This document shows, one piece after another, positions 33,514-42,192 of a stretch of DNA of 64,000 nt. Where the stretch lies: the NCBI GenBank assembly GCA_020072965.1, contig JAIQFY010000023.1, forward strand, positions 1-64,000. The letters run 5' to 3'. The stretch's first letter is position 1, and the number at the start of each line of letters is the position of its first letter. The notes under the pieces were generated by a model that was given only the letters and a program-made list of their open reading frames with translations, was not told the DNA's origin and made no database searches. Origin of the DNA: Terriglobia bacterium. GTDB taxonomy: Bacteria > Acidobacteriota > Terriglobia > JAIQFV01. Made by a program: the position numbers and the translations under genes.

Positions 33514-34659
33514 ATGGTGCAAAAGCGTGTTATTGAGTCAATTGTTGAGGACAGTCCGATTCCGAGGCCGGACTCCGACCGAAATCTGAAATTCGGCAAG
33601 GACAATAGTTTTCAAGTGGAGATTCGAGATCGCGTCGAGGAATACTTCAGGCGCACGGGCCGGCGGCAACGCGATTGCCCACAGATGTACTTGAAGACGG
33701 CTATTCTGCTGGCATGTTTCGCGGGGTTTTATGTCCTACTGGTCGTTGTGGCCCGGACGTGGTGGCAGGCGTTGCCGCTGGCAGTTCTGCTTGGGTTATC
33801 CACGGCGGCCATCGGATTTAACGTTCAACACGACGGCGGCCATCAGGCCTATTCGAACTTTCCATGGGTCAACAAGGCCATGGCGATGACACTGGACCTG
33901 GTTGGGGCCAGTTCTTATCTGTGGCATTGGAAACATGGGGTGTTCCATCATACCTATGTCAACATTACAGGAGAGGACCCCGACATCGACCTCGGCATCG
34001 TCGGTCGACAGACGCCGTATCAAAGGAGTTTTGGATTTCACCGGTGGCAGCACATCTACCTTTGGCCGCTCTACGGGTTCATGGCAATCAAATGGCATCT
34101 TTATGACGATTTTCGGGAGGTCATTGCCGGTCAGATCAGGGATCATCGTTTTCCACGCCCCAGGGGAAAGGATCTGGTGATTTTCCTCCTCGGGAAAGCA
34201 GCCTTTTTTTCCTTGATATTCGTCATTCCCGTTCTGTTCCACCCGGTGTGGGTCGTCCTGTTGTTTTACGGGGCGACCTCGCTGCTTTTGGGGATGGTCC
34301 TGAGCGTCGTGTTCCAATTGGCGCATACCGTAGAACAGGCTGAGTTCCCCCGGCCCGCGGGAGGCACGGGGAGCATTGAGAATGCCTGGGCCATCCATCA
34401 GGTGGAGACCACCGTGGATTTCAGCCGGCAAAGCCGCATGGCAGCGTGGCTGCTGGGCGGCTTGAACTTTCAAATCGAACACCATTTATTTCCCCGGATC
34501 TGCCATGTCAATTATCCCGCCATCTCAAAGCTGGTCGAGGAAACGTGTCACAAATTTGGGTTGAAATACAACGAAAACAGATCTTTCTGGGCAGGCGTGG
34601 CATCGCATTTTCGGTGGCTGCGCCAGATGGGGACCGCGCAGGACGGGACGAGGGGATGA
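33514..34659 (+). CDS. Fatty acid desaturase (front-end / delta-6-like)
   Basis: About 381 aa. All three histidine boxes of membrane fatty-acid desaturases are present: QHDGGHQA near residue 110, HWKHGVFHHTYVN near 140 and QIEHHLFPRICH near 325. The glutamine in the third box is characteristic of front-end (linoleoyl-CoA type) desaturases. Two hydrophobic pairs flank the boxes (about 60-100 and 225-265). It inserts a double bond in membrane-lipid acyl chains using oxygen and an electron donor not encoded nearby. The ATG at 33514 has GAAAGG nine bases upstream; a TTG at 33499 is less likely. Confidence 0.92.
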   Translation: MVQKRVIESIVEDSPIPRPDSDRNLKFGKDNSFQVEIRDRVEEYFRRTGRRQRDCPQMYLKTAILLACFAGFYVLLVVVARTWWQALPLAVLLGLSTAAIGFNVQHDGGHQAYSNFPWVNKAMAMTLDLVGASSYLWHWKHGVFHHTYVNITGEDPDIDLGIVGRQTPYQRSFGFHRWQHIYLWPLYGFMAIKWHLYDDFREVIAGQIRDHRFPRPRGKDLVIFLLGKAAFFSLIFVIPVLFHPVWVVLLFYGATSLLLGMVLSVVFQLAHTVEQAEFPRPAGGTGSIENAWAIHQVETTVDFSRQSRMAAWLLGGLNFQIEHHLFPRICHVNYPAISKLVEETCHKFGLKYNENRSFWAGVASHFRWLRQMGTAQDGTRG

Positions 34660-34854
34660 GAGATGGGCAGGGTGGCGTTCATTTGCACTGTTCATGATGT
34701 GTCCGCGAGCTGGATTGCGGCACTCGATGTCGTAAGGATGTAACCCCGATAAGACCTTCCAATAGCTGTTTTCCTTTGTCCCCGGTATCTGAGCATCCCG
34801 CAATCGGCTTGGGTCGATGGGTGGGGATTCTCAAACATGGGAAAGGATCTGACG

Positions 34855-35049
34855 ATGACAATTCCACAAGACACCAGCAAGTATGCCGTGGGATGGTTCA
34901 CGCTCTCATTGATCAACGCGGGCCTTGCTGAGAGTAAAGGGAGAAGTCGTCTAGCATGGTGGATTGCCCCCTTGTTCTTTGGCCCGCTGGCGACTTTACT
35001 GATTGTTGTCCTGGACCCTGTTCCTCTAAGGCATCCGCCGACCGCATAA
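34855..35049 (+). CDS. Small membrane protein
   Basis: 64 aa from the ATG at 34855, or 70 aa from the ATG at 34837. A KGRSRLAWWIAPLFFGPLAT turn leads into a hydrophobic helix (LLIVVLDPV). This layout is seen in many tiny bacterial membrane proteins of unknown role. Not identified further. Confidence 0.45.
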   Translation: MTIPQDTSKYAVGWFTLSLINAGLAESKGRSRLAWWIAPLFFGPLATLLIVVLDPVPLRHPPTA

Positions 35050-35129
35050 GAATTCAGTCAGGTTGTTTCCGCGAGGTTCCGTTCACGGGGGTGGATTGAT
35101 CGATGGGAGGGCTTTCCTCGGAATCGAGG

Positions 35130-36866
35130 CTAAACGCGCACCAGGATATCGTGGGATTCGGCGAGGTCTCGGGCGGCTGGAGTGATGATTGTTTTGCCGT
35201 GAATCGCGATCTTTTCATTGGATTCGATCGCCCGCCTCACATCGGCCTCACTGACGAAATCGACGGGATGGTGGTCAACAGGTTCGATCCGATGGGGCGA
35301 ACTAAAAGTTTTTTTTTCTGGTGACGAAATCTCACCTGAGGAGTTTGGTGCGGACGAAGGAGAATGGCCTCCCGGGGATGCCACAGCCAAGGCCCCCTTG
35401 CTGGCAAGAAATCGGTCTATGACGGAAGCAATGAGTTCCCGGTCCGGATTGCCGACCACGGCTGTCACCGGGGATGACTGACTTCGGTGGGCGGCCGAGG
35501 CTTGATACTCCCGAAGTTCAAAAGCGACGCGCCGAATGTTAATCAGGTGCATCGGAGATATGTTATCGGAGGTGATATTTCCGCCGGGAGCCCCGCAGCC
35601 CAGAGTCATAGAGGGGAACAACCCTGTGGTTGCGCCGACGGCCCCAATGGAGGCGAGAGTGTTCACCACCAGCCGGAACACAGGCTTACGTAAGGCAAAT
35701 TCGCGAATGATGGATTCGTCATTACAATGCAAGGCCAGGGTATGCCCTAACCCGCCGAAGTTCAGGACCTCGACGCAGCGCTCGCATCCTTCCCGCCAGT
35801 CTTTCACAACATAGAACGACAGCACGGGAGACAGTTTTTCAATTGAAAGGGGATACTTCCTCCCCACCCCAGCGAGAGGAGCGATGAGGACGCGTGTCGT
35901 TGAGGGTACGTGGAAACCCGCCTGCTCGGCGATGTATGGCGCGGGCTTGCCGACAATCATGGGATTGGCCGTGAATTTTTCCGTCACGACCGTGCGGGAA
36001 ACCTTCGCGATTTCATCGTCATTCAAAAAATAGGCGCCATTTCTCTTGCACTCCTCGACGACCGCCTCCTTGACGGCTTCGTCACAAATCAGCGATTGTT
36101 CGGAGGAGCAAAGGGTCCCATAGTCAAAGGTCTTGCCGTTAATAACATCTCGAACTGCCTTGGCGACATTGGCGGTTTGTTCGATGTAAGCCGGAACGTT
36201 TCCGGGTCCGACCCCGAAAGCAGGCCGACCTGAGCTGTAGGCCGCCTTGACCAAACCGTGACCTCCCGTAGCCAGGATGACAGCGGTGCGTCGGTGGGAC
36301 ATCAACTCCTGGGTGGCTTCGAGGGTCGGGTTGGTGAGGCACCCTAAAATGCCGTCCGGGGCGCCCGCTCCCCGAGCTGCCTCGCCCAGGATCCGGGTGG
36401 TTTCCCGGATACAGTGCTTTGCAGAAGGATGAGGACTGATGACAACCGCATTCCGTGCCTTCACAGAGATCAGCGCTTTGAACATCGTCGTCGACGTGGG
36501 GTTGGTGGAGGGAATGACCGCGGCGACGACCCCCAGTGGGGAGGCCACCTCCCAAATCTTCTTTTCATGATCTTGACGCAGGATCCCCACCGTCTTCATG
36601 TCCTTGATTGCTTCATAGAGATTGATACAACAGAACTGGTTCTTGATGGTCTTATCGGGCACATTCCCAAATCCGGTCTCTTCGTGTGCCGCCTTGGCCA
36701 GTGACACAGCGGCGTCCTGGGCCGCGCGGGCCATCGCCGCGACAACGGCATCCACTTTCTCCTGCGAGAATTCAGCAAAGGTCTTCTGCGCCTCTACGGC
36801 GCGCGCCAGAAGGTCGCGGACCTCCTGAATCGCCAACAAGTCTGCATCGCGAAGCGAAGTGGTCAT
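35130..36866 (-). CDS. Acetylating aldehyde dehydrogenase of the EutE/PduP type with C-terminal extension
   Basis: 578 aa. CoA-acylating aldehyde dehydrogenase: converts an aldehyde and CoA to acyl-CoA with NAD. The N-terminal region GFGNVPDKTIKNQF, the cofactor stretch VIPSTNPTSTTMFKALI and the catalytic FDYGTLCSSEQSLI (Cys near 265) fit the microcompartment-associated group. Residues about 480-578 are an extra tail. It ends in VDFVSEADVRRAIESNEKIA and KTIITPAARDLAESH, a module also found on other microcompartment-linked proteins. The BMC-H shell gene lies 44 bp upstream on the same strand, so both probably form one transcript and the enzyme is likely enclosed by the shell. Confidence 0.88.
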   Translation of the reverse strand: MTTSLRDADLLAIQEVRDLLARAVEAQKTFAEFSQEKVDAVVAAMARAAQDAAVSLAKAAHEETGFGNVPDKTIKNQFCCINLYEAIKDMKTVGILRQDHEKKIWEVASPLGVVAAVIPSTNPTSTTMFKALISVKARNAVVISPHPSAKHCIRETTRILGEAARGAGAPDGILGCLTNPTLEATQELMSHRRTAVILATGGHGLVKAAYSSGRPAFGVGPGNVPAYIEQTANVAKAVRDVINGKTFDYGTLCSSEQSLICDEAVKEAVVEECKRNGAYFLNDDEIAKVSRTVVTEKFTANPMIVGKPAPYIAEQAGFHVPSTTRVLIAPLAGVGRKYPLSIEKLSPVLSFYVVKDWREGCERCVEVLNFGGLGHTLALHCNDESIIREFALRKPVFRLVVNTLASIGAVGATTGLFPSMTLGCGAPGGNITSDNISPMHLINIRRVAFELREYQASAAHRSQSSPVTAVVGNPDRELIASVIDRFLASKGALAVASPGGHSPSSAPNSSGEISSPEKKTFSSPHRIEPVDHHPVDFVSEADVRRAIESNEKIAIHGKTIITPAARDLAESHDILVRV

Positions 36867-36910
36867 GGGGTCAACTCGGGAATAACAGGGTCAGAGGAAA
36901 TGGACCTGGA

Positions 36911-37216
36911 TTACCTGGCCTTCTTCGGACTTGTTTCCTTGCCGCCGGGCGGGATCAGTTTTTCCGCCTCCTCGTGCAGCCGAGGGATCACATGCACGCA
37001 GATCAATTCGCCGATCCGCCGCGCCGCGGCTGCTCCGGCGTCCGTGGCCGCTTTCACCGCGCCCACGTCGCCCCGCACAAAAACAGTCACATATCCGGCG
37101 CCGATATATTGTTTGCCGACGAGGACGACATTGGCGCATTTGACCATGGCATCGGAGGCTTCGATCGCTCCGACCAGGCCTTTGGTTTCAATCATGCCGA
37201 GCGCATCCATGGGCAT
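36911..37216 (-). CDS. Bacterial microcompartment hexameric shell protein (BMC-H)
   Basis: 101 aa. [40 protein letters not shown] and [22 protein letters not shown] are the standard single-BMC-domain sequence (PduA/EutM type) that tiles the facets of a protein-shelled organelle. The ATG at 37216 fits the family start; upstream in-frame codons are not homologous. Only one shell gene and one aldehyde dehydrogenase are present here; pentamer (EutN-type) and other enzymes are not in the window. Confidence 0.92.
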   Translation of the reverse strand: MPMDALGMIETKGLVGAIEASDAMVKCANVVLVGKQYIGAGYVTVFVRGDVGAVKAATDAGAAAARRIGELICVHVIPRLHEEAEKLIPPGGKETSPKKAR

Positions 37217-37430
37217 GGCTCTTCTTTCTGGTGGCGCGAGTGGATTCCGGACTGGCTGCAATTCTCAATGAACCGCCGATACGTTATCACTGCAGGAAAT
37301 CGAACGTCAAGGAGAATGGAGCCCTGCAAGTCCGCCGGAACGGCAGTCCAGGAAACCGAGGCGGGTTTGCTTTATTGACAGTCTCGAACCTTTCTCCTAA
37401 GATTGGCGTGAATTCAGCGAGAGTGGACTC

Positions 37431-38441
37431 ATGGCATCCTTTGGCGAGCATCTCAAGCAAATCCGTGAACTGAAGGGACTTTCGGGCGAGGATGTGGCCC
37501 GCCTCTCCAAGATTAACCCTCATTTTATAGAGGCCTTGGAGAATGATAATTTTGATGTTCTTCCGGGCGGGGTGTTTAACCGGGGATTTATCAAGGCCTA
37601 TGCGAGGTGCTGTGGCGTTGACGAGCGGGAATTGTTGTCTGAATACGAAAACCTCCAGAAGCAGAAGCGTGGGACTGATTTGCAGCTTCTCTCCGTGGAT
37701 AAGCCTGTCCCCTCAGAGGGCCCGAGATCGATGGGAAGATATCTCCCTGCAGTGATTGCTCTCGCGGTGATCGTTTCAGTCAGCACCTATTTTTATCTCC
37801 GTTCCACCCGGACGAGTGTCCCTCAGAGGACAGGGGGTGAGAATGCCGGTGTCCAGTCCTCACCGACGGCAGCGCGGAATGTGCCGTCTTCTCAGTCGCC
37901 TCCATCGGAGAATCCGGCCGTGCCGGCAGTTCTTCCGCCCAGTCCCGGGGGTGAACAAACTCCAAATAGCGGACAATCTCCGGATGCGACCTCGACAACC
38001 GGCTCCCCAGGTTCATTGAAGTCAGAGCCGACGCCCCCAGTCATCAAGGGCGAGGCGGGGCAGCAACCCTCCCAGGGCCAGCCTCTCTCAACGGTCGAAG
38101 AAAAGAAGCTGCCATCGACATCTCCACGGGAGGCGCAAGTCAACTCACCCGGCAGTAAACAGGCGGAGGATGTCGTATTGAGCCGGGGGAAGGGTCCGAT
38201 AAGCCTTCAAATCGTGGCGAAGGAGAATACCTGGCTGTTGGTCCGCCGGGATGGAACAGAGATCTACCGCAAGATCATGCTCTCCAAAGAAACCTTGCAT
38301 TTCACGGCGAAGGAGAAACTCGAACTCGTCTGCGGAAACGCCGGGGGCGTGACGTTGACGGTTGATGGCAGGACCCTGCCACCCCTGGGACGTTCCGGCG
38401 AAGTGAAATCGGTTACTTACGCCCGGCCTGCTCAACCCTGA
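37431..38441 (+). CDS. RodZ-like helix-turn-helix membrane protein
   Basis: 336 aa. Residues 1-70 are an HTH_25 domain (FGEHLKQIRELKGLSGEDVA, NPHFIEALENDNFDVLPGG, RGFIKAYARCCGVDE). A membrane helix at about 104-123 (YLPAVIALAVIVSVSTYFYL) is followed by a long Pro/Ser-rich linker and a C-terminal DUF4115-like beta domain (ISLQIVAKENTWLLVRRDG). This is the layout of RodZ, which links MreB to the envelope and helps rod shape. The gene opens a plus-strand pair with the HEAT-like protein downstream. Confidence 0.85.
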   Translation: MASFGEHLKQIRELKGLSGEDVARLSKINPHFIEALENDNFDVLPGGVFNRGFIKAYARCCGVDERELLSEYENLQKQKRGTDLQLLSVDKPVPSEGPRSMGRYLPAVIALAVIVSVSTYFYLRSTRTSVPQRTGGENAGVQSSPTAARNVPSSQSPPSENPAVPAVLPPSPGGEQTPNSGQSPDATSTTGSPGSLKSEPTPPVIKGEAGQQPSQGQPLSTVEEKKLPSTSPREAQVNSPGSKQAEDVVLSRGKGPISLQIVAKENTWLLVRRDGTEIYRKIMLSKETLHFTAKEKLELVCGNAGGVTLTVDGRTLPPLGRSGEVKSVTYARPAQP

Positions 38442-38510
38442 TCATTGGTCCGATGATAAGTCGCAACCTCCTTTCCTCGATCGCGGAGAACAGCCATCAG
38501 CTTTGCATTT

Positions 38511-39593
38511 TTGGAACAAATCAAGTCAGGTGAGGTCGCTCCCGCCGTAAGAAAAGCGGCGGCGCGAGGAATTCTCCCGGTTTCGCGGGAGGAGCTGATC
38601 GAGATCCTGGTGTTTCTCGCCGACGATCCTGACGAGACTCTCGCTCAGGAGGCCCGAAAGTCCCTGGATGCTTTTCCCGAGGACGTCCTGAAGCATATCC
38701 TGGAAAGTTCATTCACTTCCGAAGCCATCTTCGATTATTTCGCCCGTCCGCCGTTTCGCTCTCAGCAGTTGATCGAATCAGTCATTCTGAATACCGCCGC
38801 GCCAGACCGGGTGATCGCCCGGCTCTCTAGTGAAGTGGAAACCCGTCTGATTGATGCCGTCCTGATCAACCTCATGCGGCTCCTTCGTTATCCCGAAATC
38901 CTCGACGCCCTGGAAAAGAATTCAAACAACACGCCCGACACCCGGCGACGCCTGGGGGAAATCCGGGTGGAGTTCTTTGAGAAGCGGAACACTTTTGTCC
39001 CGGTGGCTCCCTTTTCCCCCTCCGAGGAGTACGGCGAATCGACGCCCGGCGCAGAAGAGGCCTCCATTGAATTCGTCGAGCCGCATCCTCTTTCCACCGA
39101 CCAGTCTCACGAGGCGGTGGTGGAAGCCACCACCCAATTGTTGGTGCAGGACGGCGAAGAGATGAGTGGGGACCGGGTGACGCTTTTACAGAAAATCGCC
39201 CGCATGACCATCGCAGAGCGTGTACAGACAGCCATCAAAGGGGTGCGCGATGAGCGGTTGATCCTCATTCGGGATTCTAACAAAGTGGTTTCGCGGGCCG
39301 TGCTGCTGTCACCGAAGATCTCCGAAAACGAGATCGAGGCGATCTCCCAGATGAGAAATGTGAACGAGGAGATCCTCCGGCTGGTCGGTCAATCGCGCTC
39401 CTGGGCCAAGAACTACGGTATCCTTCATAACCTCGTCCGGAATTCGCGCTCCCCCATCGGGGTGACGTTGACACTTCTGAATCGTTTGATGGCGAGGGAC
39501 CTCAAATCGCTCTCGAGGAATAAGAATATCCCGGAAGTGATTCGAAAGAGCTCGCAACGCCTGGTGAATATTCGCGAGGGGGGACAAAGGTAA
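38511..39593 (+). CDS. Conserved all-helical (HEAT-like) protein
   Basis: 360 aa from a TTG, 70 bp after the RodZ-like gene. It is almost entirely helical with HEAT-like pairs (EELIEILVFLADDPDETLAQEARKSL in two blocks, SEVETRLIDAVLINLMRLL) and a mid-protein acidic linker (about 165-210). The second half (IARMTIAERVQTAIKGVRDE, RAVLLSPKISENEIEAISQM) resembles acidobacterial and deltaproteobacterial conserved proteins of unknown function. No signal peptide. The true start could lie slightly upstream at a rarer codon. Confidence 0.72.
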   Translation: MEQIKSGEVAPAVRKAAARGILPVSREELIEILVFLADDPDETLAQEARKSLDAFPEDVLKHILESSFTSEAIFDYFARPPFRSQQLIESVILNTAAPDRVIARLSSEVETRLIDAVLINLMRLLRYPEILDALEKNSNNTPDTRRRLGEIRVEFFEKRNTFVPVAPFSPSEEYGESTPGAEEASIEFVEPHPLSTDQSHEAVVEATTQLLVQDGEEMSGDRVTLLQKIARMTIAERVQTAIKGVRDERLILIRDSNKVVSRAVLLSPKISENEIEAISQMRNVNEEILRLVGQSRSWAKNYGILHNLVRNSRSPIGVTLTLLNRLMARDLKSLSRNKNIPEVIRKSSQRLVNIREGGQR

Positions 39594-39632
39594 TCGGCTT
39601 AAAGCCCTTGGAGACGACCCGTCAAGTCGTCT

Positions 39633-40406
39633 CTACGATCCAGCACGATTCACCGCACGGACCGCCCCTGCAAAGGCCATCAGGGTGAATATCAGAAAGG
39701 CGATGGACTCCCACATCACCACTCCCGCCTTCCCATAACCGATTAACGAAAAACGCAACAGATCAACCTGCCAAGTGACCGGGTTCAAATAAGCGGTGAT
39801 CTTGAACCATTGCGGCAATGGATCCAGGGGATAAAACATGCTGCTCAGGAACAGAAGCACAATGTAACAAATGCTGGTGAAGGAGTTGAACGCATCATTG
39901 CGGCGTATTCGAAGGGCAAAGATGGCAAAGAAAAAGAACCAGCTCGCCGTGCCCACGATAACATTCAGCAAGGTGATCGGCATCCACCTCAAGCGGACGT
40001 GAGTCGACATGAGCCCCGCCCCCAGCAGGATCACCAGTCCCGCCCCAACCAGGCTCAGCAGAAGGTTGAACAGGATTTTGCCCAGCACGTACTCCCGGCG
40101 GCTGATGGGATACGTGAGCCACTCATAAAAGATCCCTGAATCGCGCTCCAGGAAAAAGCTGTAGGAAGTGTTCATGGCAATCCCAAACGTCGTCATCGCC
40201 AGAACCCCCGCCAGAAAGAATGACGTGTAGTCAGTGAGTTTCCCGGCGAGGCGCAACTCTCCTCCCAGTGCCCTCTGAAATCCCAGGCCAAAGATGAGGA
40301 GGTAGGCGATGGGAACGAAGAGGTCCCAGAATAACCACGCCAGGTTGGTAAACCGGATCCGGGAATCGCGATATAAGACGGAGAGAATTCCCCTCAAGTA
40401 AAGCAC
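39633..40406 (-). CDS. ABC-2 type transporter permease
   Basis: 257 aa with six membrane helices. SFFLERDSGIFYEWLTYPISRREYVLGKILFN (two blocks) is the typical cytoplasmic loop of ABC-2 exporters, and FFLAGVLAMTTFGIAMN and YCIVLLFLSSMFYPLDPLP fit the family. It forms an inner-membrane exporter with the ATPase encoded upstream (80 bp away). The substrate could be a lipid, polysaccharide or drug. Confidence 0.88.
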   Translation of the reverse strand: MLYLRGILSVLYRDSRIRFTNLAWLFWDLFVPIAYLLIFGLGFQRALGGELRLAGKLTDYTSFFLAGVLAMTTFGIAMNTSYSFFLERDSGIFYEWLTYPISRREYVLGKILFNLLLSLVGAGLVILLGAGLMSTHVRLRWMPITLLNVIVGTASWFFFFAIFALRIRRNDAFNSFTSICYIVLLFLSSMFYPLDPLPQWFKITAYLNPVTWQVDLLRFSLIGYGKAGVVMWESIAFLIFTLMAFAGAVRAVNRAGS

Positions 40407-40486
40407 CTCCAGGTGTGCGCTTATTCTCCGGAAGTTTCGCGCGCGCGTGATGCCTCGCCCTCCGGTAGGGAGAATCGCGTAAAGAC

Positions 40487-41425
40487 TTACTTAGCCCCCA
40501 GCAGTTCCACGAAAATGTCTTCCAGGTCAGCGCCACGGATTTCAAACCGCACGATCGGGCACTGGGACGAGAGATCGGCCATCTTGGCGAGCAAATGGGA
40601 CTCTTCGCCTTTAAAGGTCATCTCGACGCTGTTGCCCTCTGAATCCAGGGAAAGGGGATTCCATGCACGGAGAGTGTTGTAGACCGCCGGGGTCGGGTGA
40701 GCGAGAGTTAACGTCACCCGGAACATCCTCGAAGCCAGGGAGCGAAGCGCTTCCATGTCTCCACTCGCAACGATTCTTCCCTGATTGATGATGATAATCC
40801 GGTGGCATAATGCCTCAGCCTCATCCAGCAGCTGCGTGGTGAGAAAGATGGTACGCCCACGACGAGCCTCCTCGCGTATCAAGGTCAGGGTCTCACGCTT
40901 GATGAGAGGATCCATGCCGGTAGTGGCTTCATCCAGAAAGACGACAGGGGAGTCCACCATAAACACCTTTGCCACTTGAAGGCGGCGTCGCATGCCCACG
41001 CTTAAGTCATTGACCTTCTCATGCTGTTTTTCGCGAAGTCCAAACCGATCAAGCACGGAATCCATGCGCTGCCGAATGAGGGCGGATGGCTGATGATGGA
41101 GGTGCCCATAAATGAGAAGATTGTCACGAACGGTCAACAGCATTTCGACGGCCGTCTCTTGAAGAACGACGGCCAGGTGTCGCCGGGCTTCCAGGGGTGA
41201 GTGCACGACGTCATGACCCATGATTCGGGCGGTCCCGGAGGTGGGGCGGGTGATGGTTGTCAGGATCCGGACCAACGTAGACTTCCCCGCGCCGTTGGGC
41301 CCCAGCAATCCAAATATCTCACCCCGCTTCACTTCAAAAGAAATTCCATCCAAAGCGCGCGTGCCAAGGCCACGCTTGGAGGGAAACAATTTCATTAGAT
41401 TCTGAACTTCAATGACGCTACTCAA
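40487..41425 (-). CDS. ABC transporter ATP-binding protein, DrrA/NatA type
   Basis: 312 aa. Walker A (GLLGPNGAGKSTLVRIL), signature motif (VNDLSVGMRRRLQVAKVFM) and Walker B (SPVVFLDEATTGMDPLIKRE) are complete. The signature reads LSVGM rather than LSGGQ, as in many DrrA-like exporters. The extra C-terminal domain of about 85 residues is also typical. Works with the ABC-2 permease downstream. Confidence 0.93.
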   Translation of the reverse strand: MSSVIEVQNLMKLFPSKRGLGTRALDGISFEVKRGEIFGLLGPNGAGKSTLVRILTTITRPTSGTARIMGHDVVHSPLEARRHLAVVLQETAVEMLLTVRDNLLIYGHLHHQPSALIRQRMDSVLDRFGLREKQHEKVNDLSVGMRRRLQVAKVFMVDSPVVFLDEATTGMDPLIKRETLTLIREEARRGRTIFLTTQLLDEAEALCHRIIIINQGRIVASGDMEALRSLASRMFRVTLTLAHPTPAVYNTLRAWNPLSLDSEGNSVEMTFKGEESHLLAKMADLSSQCPIVRFEIRGADLEDIFVELLGAK

Positions 41426-42192
41426 GGAGCATCCTTCCCTGCGGGAGGCGAATCCCTTTCATCGGGAGACCACGGACTAAACCGAATATCCTGCGGCCGA
41501 ACTGAAACCGACCGGCCCGCATTCTTCCTTCTTTCAGGCACAAAGGATATTCCAGCCCCAAGAATTCAAGAAGAAAAATCGAGGCCCCCAGCAAAGGAAA
41601 GTGCCTCGACCGCGGATGCCGATCTGTCTCCACGGCTTGGAAATCCGAACACAGTGCCCCCATACGAGGAATCCACCAGGTTCCTATCAGCCCTAAGGAT
41701 CGAACTCGGGGGTCCATAGCGCACGGAGAGTGTTTCGAACCGACCCGGGCGGGAAGATCATGACACGAGCTGACCGCAGCACGGGCACAAACCTTGACTG
41801 ATCTGCCTGCAAAATCTGAAATTTCAAATTTGAGATTAGAGACTGCCCTGCAAAAGGGCTGAAGACGCGCGTTGAGAAGGACCTCCAGGACCACTCCAAG
41901 GCCTTGAATTCGACGCTGTGATCGTGCTTTCAGGAAAGGGCCGGGGGGATATCCTTGGATTCTTTTCCGGCTGAGACCCGCCCCATCTTGGAAGTTTCCA
42001 ACTGGCGGGTCGAGGGTTGTTACCAGAAACGAGCTTTCAAATTCGGAATCCGGGTTAAGTCGATTGGGTTCGATAGGGCTCGATTGTGGATACTGGTTTG
42101 TTACCCGCTGGATTGTGAACCATCAGAGGAGGCTTCGTGGACTCGCCCCTTCTCTAGAACGAAAATGCCTGAAGAGGGATGCCGGGTGCAGG
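41426..42192 (-). other. Intergenic region with dispersed repeat; no firm gene
   Basis: 767 bp. A minus-strand frame (41418-41894) overlaps the ATPase start by eight bases. Its first half lies in a dispersed repeat; only its last 80 codons could be coding (from an ATG near 41663). Too weak to call. Confidence 0.35.
41780..42060 (+). repeat. Dispersed degenerate repeat, copy 2
   Basis: Contains ATCTGAAATTTCAAATT at 41815-41832 in the same context as copy 1 at 32219-32500, and ends with the shared ATTCGGAATCCG stretch. Same orientation as copy 1. Confidence 0.5.

Noticed and set aside
41418-41894. 158-codon minus-strand frame upstream of the ABC ATPase gene
   Set aside because: Its first half is translated repeat DNA also seen at 32.2 kb; only the last 80 codons might be real, so it is mentioned within the gap entry only.
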